A stretch of DNA of 64,000 nt. It comes from Pomacea canaliculata. Lineage: Eukaryota > Mollusca > Gastropoda > Architaenioglossa > Ampullariidae. Where the stretch lies: contig NC_037590.1 of NCBI RefSeq assembly GCF_003073045.1, positions 20,053,708 to 20,117,707 on the forward strand. Direction: 5' to 3'. Below the pieces are notes generated by a model. That model had not been told where the DNA came from. It worked only from the letters and a program-made list of their open reading frames with translations, and searched no databases. The first letter of the stretch is position 1, and every line of letters begins with the position of its first letter. This document shows, piece by piece, positions 12,106-23,972 of the stretch. Position numbers and translations under genes: made by a program.

Positions 12106-15085
12106 ACAGCAGGTTACAAGCTGAGCTCACTGCATCGGACTTATACCTATAATACAGATCATGCCGAGAGCCTCAACAATAAAGTCATTTAATTGTTTGT
12201 TCTCTCTCTTTCATCTCTCTGTAAGCGAGTGAATGGAGAAGAGCTTAACACTGAAGAAAAAAAATTCACTTTTTGTGGTGATATATGTGTCTCCAGCAGA
12301 GTTCATTTAGACACAGGTTCCTCCAGTAGAATAGATGTGGATACATCAGCCTCGCCAGTTAAGTGTGAGATATATCGGGTGTAATCTGAAATTTCGCTAA
12401 AGAGACTGGTCTAATAGTTTTTGTTTGCTAAGGTGTGTGAAGATCACAGGAATCCAATATTTTGGGGGCGAACATTCAGGATATTTGGGCTAAACCTATT
12501 TGCCAAAATTTGCCAATACATTTTCCAATATACTATGGGACTTTGAAGCATTTTAAGGTTGACGTTTCGGCAACGATTTTTACAAGCATAAATCACCACT
12601 TTTTTTTTTAACCACCTTTCTTTTTATCTCCTTGTCACCTTGACTTCATCAGTTCTGGCCTATCATTGTAAATCTCTTGTGGTTGTTTAGGTGAATGGCA
12701 AGTACGATGCAGGGTTACTACCTCAAAGTGTATAAGACACTTAAAACTATATTAGCCCATATGACATACTTTTTCAAGAGGTAATAGATCCTTTCTTTTG
12801 CAAACGGTAAACAGGTTTATTTCCATCCCGTCTCGCCATGACATCATTATGTAGTCACGTGGTTTCCATAGCACGTGCTCATTAAAGCTGACGTGGCCGA
12901 ACGAGAACAGCGTTCCTGAAGCTTTAGGATCGAAAAGGGCGGAGTACGGATGCCGCTATTCCCACTGCGAATCTCGTGTTGAGAGAAAATCGTTACTTAC
13001 TCATTTATTAGTGTGTAGGTGGGGCTACAGAAGTGTTCCTATTTTTATACGCAGGTGGTATAAGCACTTATGATACCTACCTGTAGCGGATATTACGTGC
13101 TTTCAATTCACCTTTTGAAACGAAATTATTAAGCAACTATAACCTGGTTGCAGAAGATTTTTATCAGCTCTTTTGAAGGTTGGGCCTACCTTAGTCAACA
13201 GACACCTGCGACAAGAAGAAGCTTCTGGTGCTGGTGTCTTCTGGTACCAGCATCCACAACCATAAACGAGTGAACCTTCTGAGTTCCTCAGAAAATTTTC
13301 ATTGCTTTTTTTTGCGGGAGAGATTTCTCATTTAACTTTAAAAAAAAAGAAAGAATCATTTGGTCAAGGGTGAAGGTTGTTATTTACCTCAGTCCTTTTC
13401 ATCGAATTATTTTTGGATGCACCTGGACCTTTGCGCACCCCGGATACTGCATGTAAAAGGCATTTAAGTACTCTCTCTTGTGATTTATAAAGACAAGTCT
13501 TTACGTCTATTTCTGTTCACAACAAAGGTAAAAAGTTTTCTTTGTTGGCAGCACCTCGGTTAACCACAGATTTGAAAGGGTCACTTTGCATTAAAGAATT
13601 CCTAACAGTATGAACTCTTTGTGAGGGAAGATTTACTTGGCTTTGTCAAATCAAACCCTCTCCACCAAAATAAATAATTAAAAAACTTTAGCCTCCCTCT
13701 ATTGAAGATACGTACTGACCGCCATACACACACCTGCGTTCTCTCTGTCTCTCACTCACATTCAAAATAAAAAATCTACGACACGAAAGACTGAAAAACG
13801 ATTAACAAACATGAAATCCATCTCTTTGGTATTCACACCTGCCACAAGGACCAGATTTATTCGCTCAGAGCTGGCGCAGTCTCGAAATTCGCAATTTCAC
13901 AGCTGGTCACGTTCATGTGGTCAGACTGCCGGCAGGTGCACCAGGTGTTCAGAGAAAGTCAAAGTTCGGTATCTGGCATGTTCATTCCTGTATTGTAGTC
14001 GTGCCGCTGTTTCTGATTGTTACGTGAAGACATGCACTTGGGACGTGGTCCGTGCACGAAGGAGGAGAGCTCGCAACCCCCAGGGCCTGTGCAGATGGCA
14101 AAGATCTCAACTGAGTTGAGCTTGAAACACGCACACACACACTCCATCAAAATTTATGCATCAACCTTTCGACGTTGATCACCTGTTGATATCATCCTCA
14201 GAACGAAACAGCATGCGTATCTATCTATTCCCAATATCGTATTGTCTATAAAAGTAAAATCAGATCAGGTCTGAGCACAGACATGACAACCGTTCTCATT
14301 ACAGAGCGTGTAAACACTAATTAACTTGGCATGAACAAGGACAAAAACATGCCTTGACACGCTTTCAGTAAACCAGTAAAAGTGTAGGTTGTAATAATTA
14401 CCTACATTTCGGTGGGTTCAAAGTAGAGACAATTAAAGACAGCGGAGTCAGTTTACAGACGATAGAACATTAAATGTAAGTACAGCAAGACATTTTAGTT
14501 TTTTTCCCACCAAGATTTAAAAAAGTGGAATAGGAGGCTTTAAGTTTGCTGCCAGGACTTAGTTACTTGTTCAAACACGTAAAGTGATTTTGCAGTAAAG
14601 AATGTAGGTAATAATAGTTCTTGAAAATATTTGGAGCAAACCACAGACGCATTACGTTTTTTATGGTCTTTTCTTAATCTTTCTCTGAGCATAATGAAAA
14701 TTATTTCTAAATCTGCGTACTTATGGAGTTTACGATGATTTCAATTATCTTAAAGCAAAATGCATAAAGGAGGGAAAGTTTGGTGTCACGACAGTGCGAC
14801 ACCGCTAGCGTCTCTCGTTTCCACGCTTTCCAGCACACCAGCGGGTCCGACAACTGCGCGCTCTTTCACTCTAATACAAAAATGATTCGCCTGTACGAGT
14901 CTGCCTAAGATAATATAATATGAATTTAATCAAAACACACAGTAACTAACACAATGGCTCTTCTTTCACAATCACAAAATCCACTGAATTTACTATGAAA
15001 GTTCACTGTCTTGGCAATGACACTTCGACTAACACAACCACCAAAAAAAATGTACTCGATCTGTTGCACACTAGTGAGGCACACT
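12106..15085. other. Gene-free stretch
   Basis: The DNA is AT-rich with short CA and CT tracts near 13.73 and 14.12 kb. Nothing I can recognise as coding, RNA or a delimited repeat. A frame at 13811-14119 lacks motifs and splice sites. Confidence 0.5.
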
Positions 15086-15270
15086 GTCTAGGGCAGACCT
15101 GGGCAAGGGGCGGCCCGCGGGCCGGATCCGGCCCGCCCGCTGGCCCGCCCGCCAGTATATATACAGTATTGGGTAAAACTGAGTTAACTATATTAGTACG
15201 GCCCTCTAAAACCATCCCAATTTCTCATGCGGCCCCTTGGGAAAATTAATTGCCCACCCCTGGTCTAGGC
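15086..15270. mobile_element. Non-autonomous hAT-type MITE, 169 bp, with 8-bp target site duplication
   Basis: The element spans 15094-15262. The left end is CAGACCTGGGCAA; the right end read in reverse complement is CAGGGGTGGGCAA, matching at 10 of 13 positions. Flanks are GTCTAGGG (15086-15093) and GTCTAGGC (15263-15270), an 8-bp duplication with one mismatch. An 8-bp duplication and CAG...CTG ends fit the hAT superfamily. The interior is very GC-rich on the left (GGCCCGCGGGCCGGATCCGG) and carries no ORF of its own. Confidence 0.8.
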
Positions 15271-15822
15271 AATGGCTCTCTCCACCTAAAACCAGCGTCT
15301 ATCTCTAAATCCCTTGCTCTCTCCGTACATTGTCTCGGCAGTGACTTCTCGCTTCCAACTCTCCAAAACACAATACCTCTCCCCACAATTAAGTATCCTA
15401 TTTCACCTCCTCTCACCCTTTTCTCTCTCTCCTCCAATCTCTCATCGCTGACTCCTCTCTCCCTGTCCAATCAAACCTCTCTCTCTCTTTTAAAAAAAAA
15501 AACATCTAAAAGACACGCATTCCGAAAACGTCCATCATTCATACCCTTTCGCCCTCGCACGTGTTCAGAACTAGTACTCTGGTCCCTGACATTGGATGGA
15601 ATGGGTTTCTTCAGACACTTTTCATGTCCTGTCGAATAACGAACATAGCAACGATTTATTTAGCTAATCGTGTGTACTGGCTTTTTTCCTATACAAGAAA
15701 GAGGACCTCTCTAGATAAGTTTTCTTGTAATAGATGCACAGATGAAGAGCAAGCTCAAGATGCTATTGCAGATGACCGATCGAGCTGAACTTGATCAGAG
15801 AAAAGTCTTTATTTTTTCCTAA

Positions 15823-15872
15823 CAAGTGACCGTAGTAAAGTTTGATCAAATACACTTGACTACGGTCACTTG
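15823..15872. repeat. 50-bp hairpin / short inverted repeat
   Basis: CAAGTGACCGTAGT at the left pairs exactly with ACTACGGTCACTTG at the right, 14 bp each. The 22-nt interior is itself partly self-complementary around TTGATCAA. It could be a foldback scar of a DNA transposon or a structured RNA element. No transcript evidence is visible. Confidence 0.75.
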
Positions 15873-15879
15873 AGTCATA

Positions 15880-18145
15880 AACATAACCGCCACTCAACAG
15901 TTTTTCTTTAGGGCGGGGTGGGTAAGCGAATAGTTATCGCTAGGTGGCGCTACTGATTGGTAACTACTGGTTCTTCCGGGTATAGATGCCTTTTTCTTGA
16001 CAGGTTTTACTGCTTGACGTTTTTCGTCGAAGTACCGCAAATGATTGTCTAATCATCCGAGGACGACATTAATGAAAACACTGTAGAATTTCTTTTTTTC
16101 TCGTCATTCATATTTATATTATACAAACAGTTATAGATTACATAAATTAAAATTTCCCATATTAGTAAATTGTAACAAACATGTAAGTATACATAAAATT
16201 TATCACATGTCATATTACTTTCTTCAGAAAACAAAATTATTTCAGTTCCAGACTGTGGTCAAAATAAAAGGCAATGACGGCACTGACATTGGTGTATGTT
16301 AAGGGCGGTCAGGTAGTGATGCATCATAAGATCGAGTTTTCTCTGGGTATTCCGGTTTCCTACCCCAGCTCCGCAGCCAAATAACTGTTATTGTTATTGT
16401 ATTTACGATGTTTATTGTTTAATCAGTGTACTGCCTTATTTACGATATATTTTAATTAATTAGTTAATTTATGATGAATATAAATACTGTTATATTGCAC
16501 AGAGAGAGAGAGATGTGATGAGGCACAAGAAATCACAATCATGTTCGCAAGTTATAAATTGATGATCCACATGCAGATGACAGCGCCACTAAATTTATGG
16601 CCTTTGTTCATTCGCCAATACAATCAAAGGGCTCAAGTTACCGCTATTGCACCATCAGCTGCCACTTCTAACAATAACACGAATGCAAGCAAGAGAGGTG
16701 GGGTTGGGAAACACACGAATAAATAAAAAATAAAATCGATTGTCTATGTAAACGCAATTACAAATTTTCATTTGTCTGGGTCGAGGAGAATGTCCCGTGA
16801 ATGGCGCTGACAAAACTCATTTGTGGACAAACGGATGTTGGGTCAACACGCACCCGACGAAACAAAGGTGATTGTGAAATGTGTAGACAGTTTGGAAAGA
16901 GGTGGTGTCGTAACAAACACCCACATGTTAAACGACTAAGCTTCTCTGACTTCTCAGATTATGTGTAGATATTGTTTGCTGTTTACTTACTATATAGAGC
17001 AGAAAGCCAGCTCGACTTTCAAACGCTTCAGGGGTTTGAAAAGGATGTTAACCCACTTCGTATCCTATAACATTTCTGAGTAGGGGCGGGGGCAAGGTGT
17101 CTGCGTGTTTGTGGCATGCAATATAAGTATATGTGTGCATTATCTATATTTAAAATTATGTGTGTTCATGCATATCTACCTAACAATACCCGTGCTTGTT
17201 TGCCTTTCAGAGGAAGCAATGACCTGCGGAGAGAAAGATTGACAAACAGGAAGGACACCCGCAAAAAAAACTTTTTCTGCGTCAGTTCTTAAAAGGTGGG
17301 GTACACACAAAAAGTTTTCAAGCTTCCTGGTTGAGAAAAAAAAACCCCATTTCTTAGCTTCTGGATAAGGTAACTTTAAGATCTTTCTCCAAAATAATAT
17401 GGATATAGACGTGAAGCAAAGTTCAGCAAAACAGGTGTATTTAATTCAGATGACCAGTTCCATTCCTTATTTTTTAGATCCATGGTTCCAACACGGCAAA
17501 ATAACATAAAATAAAGAAAAAACCTCAAGAGGGCCTAGGAAGGAGAGTTGCTGAAAGCTTGAACGTGTAAAGGGAGGTATGTATGCTAACCTGCCGCAGA
17601 GGACACCTCCATCGCACCGGGTGTAAAGCACGGCTCAACAACAAAGCGGGTAGGGGAGGCAGCAAGGGTGGGGTGAACTAGATTAGCGAGTATCGCCGGT
17701 GACAGTCCATTCGTTGGTGGACAGCGTTTGCTGGACCGGCGATGAACTGTTAGTGACCTTTTGACCTGAAGCATCTGACTAGCGAGGGCTTTGTCTCGGT
17801 ATCAGTAGAAGTCACAGGAATTTCGATGCGTGAGTCACTTCTCCGTTGCTCTGTCACTACTTCGCAAATTGAGGTCTACTCTCACACGCTACGCGCTGAG
17901 AGACCTTTACCTCACCACACATCACATACATGTCAACAAGCACGATTGCCACCCCCCTTTAGCTTCAGAAAAAAACCCCAATTAAAGTGTGTGCCTCTAT
18001 TAATATCCAGGAGACAACGTGATCTATAGGTGGTCATGTACGTTTATACTGTTCTAAAAAAGCAAAAAACAAGCGTTTTATTTTCTGGCAGTGTTTCACG
18101 GATATATGATGGAGGCAATCAGGGGGTTGTTTCTGATGGTGGTGG
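15880..18145. other. Gene-free stretch
   Basis: Around 16.33-16.38 kb the text TTTTCTCTGGGTATTCCGG followed by TTTCCTACC is reminiscent of dispersed repeats common in molluscan genomes, but I cannot delimit a unit. Otherwise I see nothing beyond short simple repeats. Confidence 0.4.
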
Positions 18146-18345
18146 TCATGTCAATGAGAAATTAATTGTGGTATGCGATGTGGTCAGTAAGACTGACAGA
18201 AGAAGCCAAGCACCCACTGTGCCCAGGAATGTGCCGATGAAAGCTGCTGCCTGGCCAGACCCCTGCAGCTCCCGACCCACTGTCATCCCCATGTACAAAT
18301 ACACACATAACAAAGCAATATTGAGATACCAACTATAGCTCATAC
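18146..18345 (-). CDS. Candidate terminal exon encoding two transmembrane helices (unidentified)
   Basis: On the minus strand TGTGCAG just right of 18345 is a plausible acceptor. After it one frame runs about 66 codons to a TGA. It encodes YSWYLNIALLCVYLYMGM and, after a short polar turn (RELQGSGQ), FIGTFLGTVGAWLLLSVLL, two good membrane helices. G/C-ending codons are more frequent here than in the surroundings. I do not recognise the family and found no upstream exons, so it may be an exon of a larger gene, a relic or chance. Confidence 0.3.
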
Positions 18346-18469
18346 CTCCTGCACACGTAGAAGGCCGATATACATGCATGTGATAAGCTCTTGAGAGATT
18401 TGCGCTGTATAATATCACAAACATCGTAAACATAATGTATAAATCGCAATGACAACTACTCACACACAC

Positions 18470-21400
18470 ACAAAACTACAAACACGTACTTATACATTCC
18501 TGCCCCCTCTTCCAACAAACACTTAGATACAAACATATACGTATACACCCCCTCCCATGGTGACGTACCGTGGACTTTTTTTTTTTAGCGACTGTATAAG
18601 ATCCTTGCGCGGGGCACACCTTCACAGTCACGCACCTGCTGGGAAACAGAGAAGATATTTCCCTGCGCGCCACATCCCGAGCTTGCAACGCTTACCGCTG
18701 ATCTCCAGTCTCAGTTCTGCCGCGTAAGTGTAGGATATTTCTACTGTCTCCTGCTTTTCTTGATGTTTGGTTTTGGTGTGTGAGTGAATCTGAAAGATGC
18801 TTTAAACTGTTTCCAAATTTGGGACCGCAACTGGACTTGATGATCAAAATATTGAATATAACTGAGCAAGTCTGATGCTCTTGGTTGTTTTTTAAATGTA
18901 TCCGGAAATTTAGAACATCGCTAGTCTATATGCTAGAATAGCTATAATCTGTTCCCTATTTTGTCAACGTTATGTAGTATTGACATGTCAAAATATTTAT
19001 CTCACGGGATGCCGAACTTGAAAAAAATCTTTAGTAACTTATAGCGAGCGTAAAAGCCATACAAAAATGAGTGACGGACATTTGTCAACAACATGGTGAT
19101 AGCAGCGCACTAAAATCTGTGCTAATATGTGTGAAGGATTTACACAATCAACAGTAATAAAACTACGCACGATGTGAGATCAACTGTATAGTTTCGTCTT
19201 TGTAACCAGTATGTTCATTTTAATACATTTATCCGGATTAGCAACTGCAGCTTTCCCACCTATCTCGAGCCGCTTTGTGAATTGTGTTCAGTCAACATAT
19301 CGGAGCCATCTACGTCCGCTACAGCGAAATAAAAAAAAAGGTCGAACCCCTGTGCTGCAAGCATGTAAAGCAGGTAGCAAACAGGACGCTGGCGAGACGT
19401 TGGGGTGGGGTAGTTGGGGTGGGGGAGGGAAAGGTGAACCACGCGATCGTTGCCTTCAGCGCCTTATACCTGGCACATGGCGCGACCACGCCTAGCCCAC
19501 AATGCACTGCGGCTGACATCGAGTCCTCCTCTCTCCCTCCCGACCCTCCAGTCTGTCATGTCTTGCCCCCTGCGTGTTGGGACCGTGGCGTTGAAGGCCG
19601 TTGGACACAGCCGAGGCAAACAGAATATTTGGACACTAGAGTTGCCAGTAGACAGAAAGATGACAAGACGCGAAGCCGGAAAAAGATTGGCGTACTCTGA
19701 GTGAATTGTTTCCTGATCGTTTCCCAGTGAGGAAAAAATGCGGAATATTGGTCTGTTGAATATCTGTCTTTTGTCAACGTTCTTAAAACCAGACAAAGAG
19801 CTTACAAAGGAAAAGTTAATTAAAAGAAAACCCGGTATAGTTACTAACTAATCAACTTCGTGAACGGATCCCAAGCTTTCCAACTAGTATTTGACTGGAA
19901 TTTTTTTTTTACTCCTTTTACTCCTTACTCCTTAGGAGCGCAAGTCAACGCTTAAAGGGAAAAGATTATGCAATTATGATGGCATTTAAACATTTTAAAC
20001 TAATTTCATGACACTAGTATTTTTAGTTACCCTCCCCACGGCTACATTTGGAAGCTTTGTGGTCTCCGATCTCTATCCAACCCTCATCCACTTCTCTGTA
20101 TTATTTCTGTCTGCAACTGCTGTCGACAGTGATTTGCATTTGCAATAACAATCTGTCCTAGATGTAATACTGAGCGCACACCACGCAGATCCCTGCTCGC
20201 AGCCAACACAACACGCACACTCGCACGGACTCACGCACGCACGCGCTTTATTATCAACACACGTATGACTCCCTCCACTGACTACAAACTTGGACGCTCC
20301 CCTCGTTATAAAATAAATGCTCGAGATGTGTGGACAGTAAGCTCGGACCCGGTCGCCCACCTTACTATATTCCAAAGCACTGAAGCCATTGTTGAGAAAG
20401 GTCTGAAGCACCGTGACCTGAGTCTTGGTGGCGTGAGGACACCCCATCGGCCTTGGGGCCTACCTCGCGTGTTGTCACCATGCCTGTGGTGGCTGCACAG
20501 GATACCAAGGCTGGTGAGCTGCAGCGTTTGTTGTATCCTTGGGCGTCAAGAAGAAAATTATGCAGGTCTTCGTTGTTCAAAACGAACCAGTCAAATGCGG
20601 GGAGAATGTTAATGAGAAAGCAATGGATCAAAATGCTGAATATTGCTTGGTGGTATAGATATGGAAATTTCTTTTGGATGCTAGAAGCTCTTCTTTAGGC
20701 GGTTTTTTTTTTTTGGGGGGTGGGGGGGTGGCTGGGGTGGGTGATATTTTTTTTTTTTTTGCAGCCATGTAGCATAGAAAATATTTAGGGTATCTCGGTA
20801 ACTTGGCTAGTGTTAGTTTTAAATGTATTCGGCTGGACTAAAGTTGTTGGACCTTGAGCAAATTCCCTTGGCACCTATCTGCTCACCTATACTACAAAGC
20901 ATCCTGGAATTTTAATTTTCTAAATACCGTTCCGTTCATCCCATCGTACTGTTGCTACATCTTTCATCGTCGCTTTTCAAGTGACGAGGTAATTATGGAG
21001 AGTCAGGGAAAAGTCACCTCTACTCAAGCTGGTAGAGTGCTGCTCACTATAATCAGATGCTTGCGTGCCAAATAAAATGGCGCAGAAGGTAATTAACCTC
21101 CCAACTTCGACTGACAAAGCAGGTGGCAGGATCGCGTGTGACAGTGAAGGGCCTTTTGTTGGGCTTAGACCATGGAAGGCATTTCTCGTTTATCTCCAGT
21201 CTTGTCGAAATCATCTGAATCAATTTGGCCCAGAAAGGTAAATCGCAGTTGAGCTTGCGGACGTATCTGTATCTCGAAGGTCAGTCCCCGATGACTATAC
21301 AAGGCGCGAGCACTAAGCAACAAAAGGGTGTGGGTATTAGTTTCAGACAAAATCATGAAGCACATTGATGGCAAGTAATACTAAACCTGTTGGCTAAATT

Positions 21401-23960
21401 ACAAGGTGTAAATTAGACTAAAGACTAAGGCAGTGGCTAAAGTGAAAATCGGTTGTTATCGGCCCAGATGTCGCCTTGCCCCAATACTCTGGGTGTGACG
21501 TGACACCCGTTCCCAAAGCTACCTGTCATTACTTCAGTTTCCTACACCCGTTCCTCCGTAAGAAATGTTTTCCGGATACAGTTTGAATGCGTTTGCTTAA
21601 GGTGTGTGCACGTTGATGTATATGTGGGTGTTATTGTAATGTTATTTGCTCTTGCCTCCAATGGCGGGAAAATGCGCTATCCTGATGAATTCAAATAATA
21701 AAAAAAGTATTGTTTACTTAAGATATCATTTTGTGCGCAGATTTATTTTGCTTCAGCGGTAATATGTCGACCTCCATAACAACAGTCGGTGGAACGATCA
21801 GAATTTCGTTCACAAGTATCTACAAGAGATTTTAAGTTACTAAACATCTGGATGCAGTTTCGCTCGTTTTCGAATCATGAAAGCTGCGTAGATTGAGGAC
21901 AACTTTAAATCCGGCTTGTGTTTAAGAAAAGGGCGAATGAATTTGTAGAACCTCGCTTTTTGAGCAAATATGAGCGAGGGCGGTCTTTGTGTGTGTGTGT
22001 ATTTGATCATTGAGCTGCGTTAATTGTTAAAATTCAGATCCGGAAACATAGTAAAGAAAGTGTTGAACGTGTAAGCACTCAGCAACTGGTTAAAAGAAGG
22101 CAGAGCTATAGAACGAACACCTGTCACGAGTCTATTGAAATTCAGTGATGCTTTCAGGATTGGCGACTGGGACCTCTTCCGGGTCTGGTTTTCAGGTGAA
22201 GGTTTTAAGAGTCGAACTGCGCATGTGAAAGTCTTGAAAATGAGTTTTCAGCAGCCGTTTTCTCTAGTGGAATGCTATCTATTCAGCCCAGTCAGCGTAG
22301 TCGACACATTTAAAACCGGCAATTGAAGACATCTTTCTACACCTGACATGCCAGCCAGCCCTAGTTTCCCTTCCATCCTCTCCCTTTCATTGACCAACTA
22401 CCTCCACGTTGCGAGATAACCACTAGGTGATAAGACCCAGGACAGAAATGAAAGCAAACCACCTAGTGTGACTGTCAGGAGGCGGCACATAGCAAGCAAG
22501 TCATGCGTAATGAAAATATTTTCATGTGTGGCATGAGTGGGCCGCAAAGCCTTTGGAGTGTTGGACGTGTAGTCAATGCGTCTGTAAGCGCGTGACACGT
22601 TTCGTGTGTCGTCAACAACCACGGCTTGTGCCACTGCGCAGTGACATCTACCCACCATTGTTTACCCCGACATCCAACCGATATCTGATCTGGGATGATG
22701 AGTGCGTGCGTCAGGGTGATAATTTGACACTTTTTATTTCCGGCAGTGTAATTCCCCACAAAGCCAACCCAAACGTTCTCAGAGCTTTGACAAAGTCCTT
22801 ATTCAGAATGTGGAGCTTATGGAAGAGGGGGGCGTGTGTGTCCTTGTACCTTGCGTGCATTTTAATCAAACAATGCATTTAACTGTCTATTTTTTTTTCC
22901 TGTTAGTGTACTACTAATAGGGGTGTACTCGAATCACAACCTGCAGACCGGTGTACCTGACTCGCTTGCCAGAAAAGGATTTTCATTTTTTATTTCATTC
23001 TGATGCTTGATTTCATTTACTTGTAGTATTCTCTCCATTTATAGTACTTGTATATATATTGTTAAGGACAGCGAGCACACGTTTCTAAACTATTATTACT
23101 GATGGCAAATACAAATGTCTAGTGGATGAGAAGCGACAGGTATGTGTTCGTTCAGTTGTAAGTATTGCTACTAATCAAAAGTTTGTATAGTGAAATGTTT
23201 TACTTTGTATAGGACAATATCCCGGCCAAGTTCACTGCGTTGAACAGGCTCCACAAAATAGTCACAAAGATGTAGAACAAAAACAATGCGAAGACTCGTG
23301 CGTTCAGGCAGTAAATGGCGATTACTGCAGAATTAACAGTGACGACTTCAAGGATTAGGGACATTAGAAAACATTTAACAAATGTTTGGTAAACAATAAA
23401 AAGGTGATCGCCGATGTATTCACTGCAACTCGAGGTCGCTGCCAAAACATGCCAGACTGGAATACTGCTAACAGATACAGTCAGTTCGCATTCTAAAAGA
23501 ATATTACAAACAATCAAGCTGCAAAACAAAAGAGGGGCACAAACGCATCAGAAGTTTATGTAAACACTGATACTCAAATCAAAATAGGACACTACGCAGA
23601 AGCAAAGTCAGGGAAAGCCCATCCCCTGAAGCCTAGGCGAAGGGACAAACCTCTTATAACTCATAGTAGAAAACATAATAATTATACACAATCCAAATAA
23701 AAATGATTAGAGAGGAGCGAAAAGTAACCCGGATAAATGCAGATCCTGAAAAAAATGACCACTGCACATGAAAAAAATCGAGTAGAACCGATCTCCTCGG
23801 CCTAGTAGTACTGATACTGTTCCATGTTAGTATTCTACTCAATTCCAATTCTAATTAGTATTGTTATCTTACATCTTAATACCTTACCTGTGTTGCCGCA
23901 TTTCCATGCTAATGTTGTTGCTGTTACAATGCACGAAGACACTAATGATGTGTATTTGTT
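18470..23960. other. Gene-poor stretch with two CpG-richer patches
   Basis: Patches at about 19.38-19.62 kb and 20.28-20.60 kb are richer in GC and hold overlapping frames on both strands, none with recognisable motifs. At 20.70-20.76 kb there is a T-run, G-run, T-run tract. Near 21.04-21.06 kb AAGCTGGTAGAGTGCTGC looks like the D-arm (A box) half of a tRNA-derived SINE, but I see no convincing B box. Confidence 0.4.
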
Positions 23961-23972
23961 TCAGTCCTCACA

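Noticed and set aside
20073..20631. Overlapping frames on both strands in a CpG-richer patch, with a GTAAGG donor-like site
   Set aside because: No frame has a known motif and no acceptor or partner exon was found. The patch may be regulatory.
21030..21150. tRNA-like D-arm (CAAGCTGGTAGAGTGCTGC)
   Set aside because: No cloverleaf and no good B box follow. At best it is an old SINE head, not a tRNA gene.
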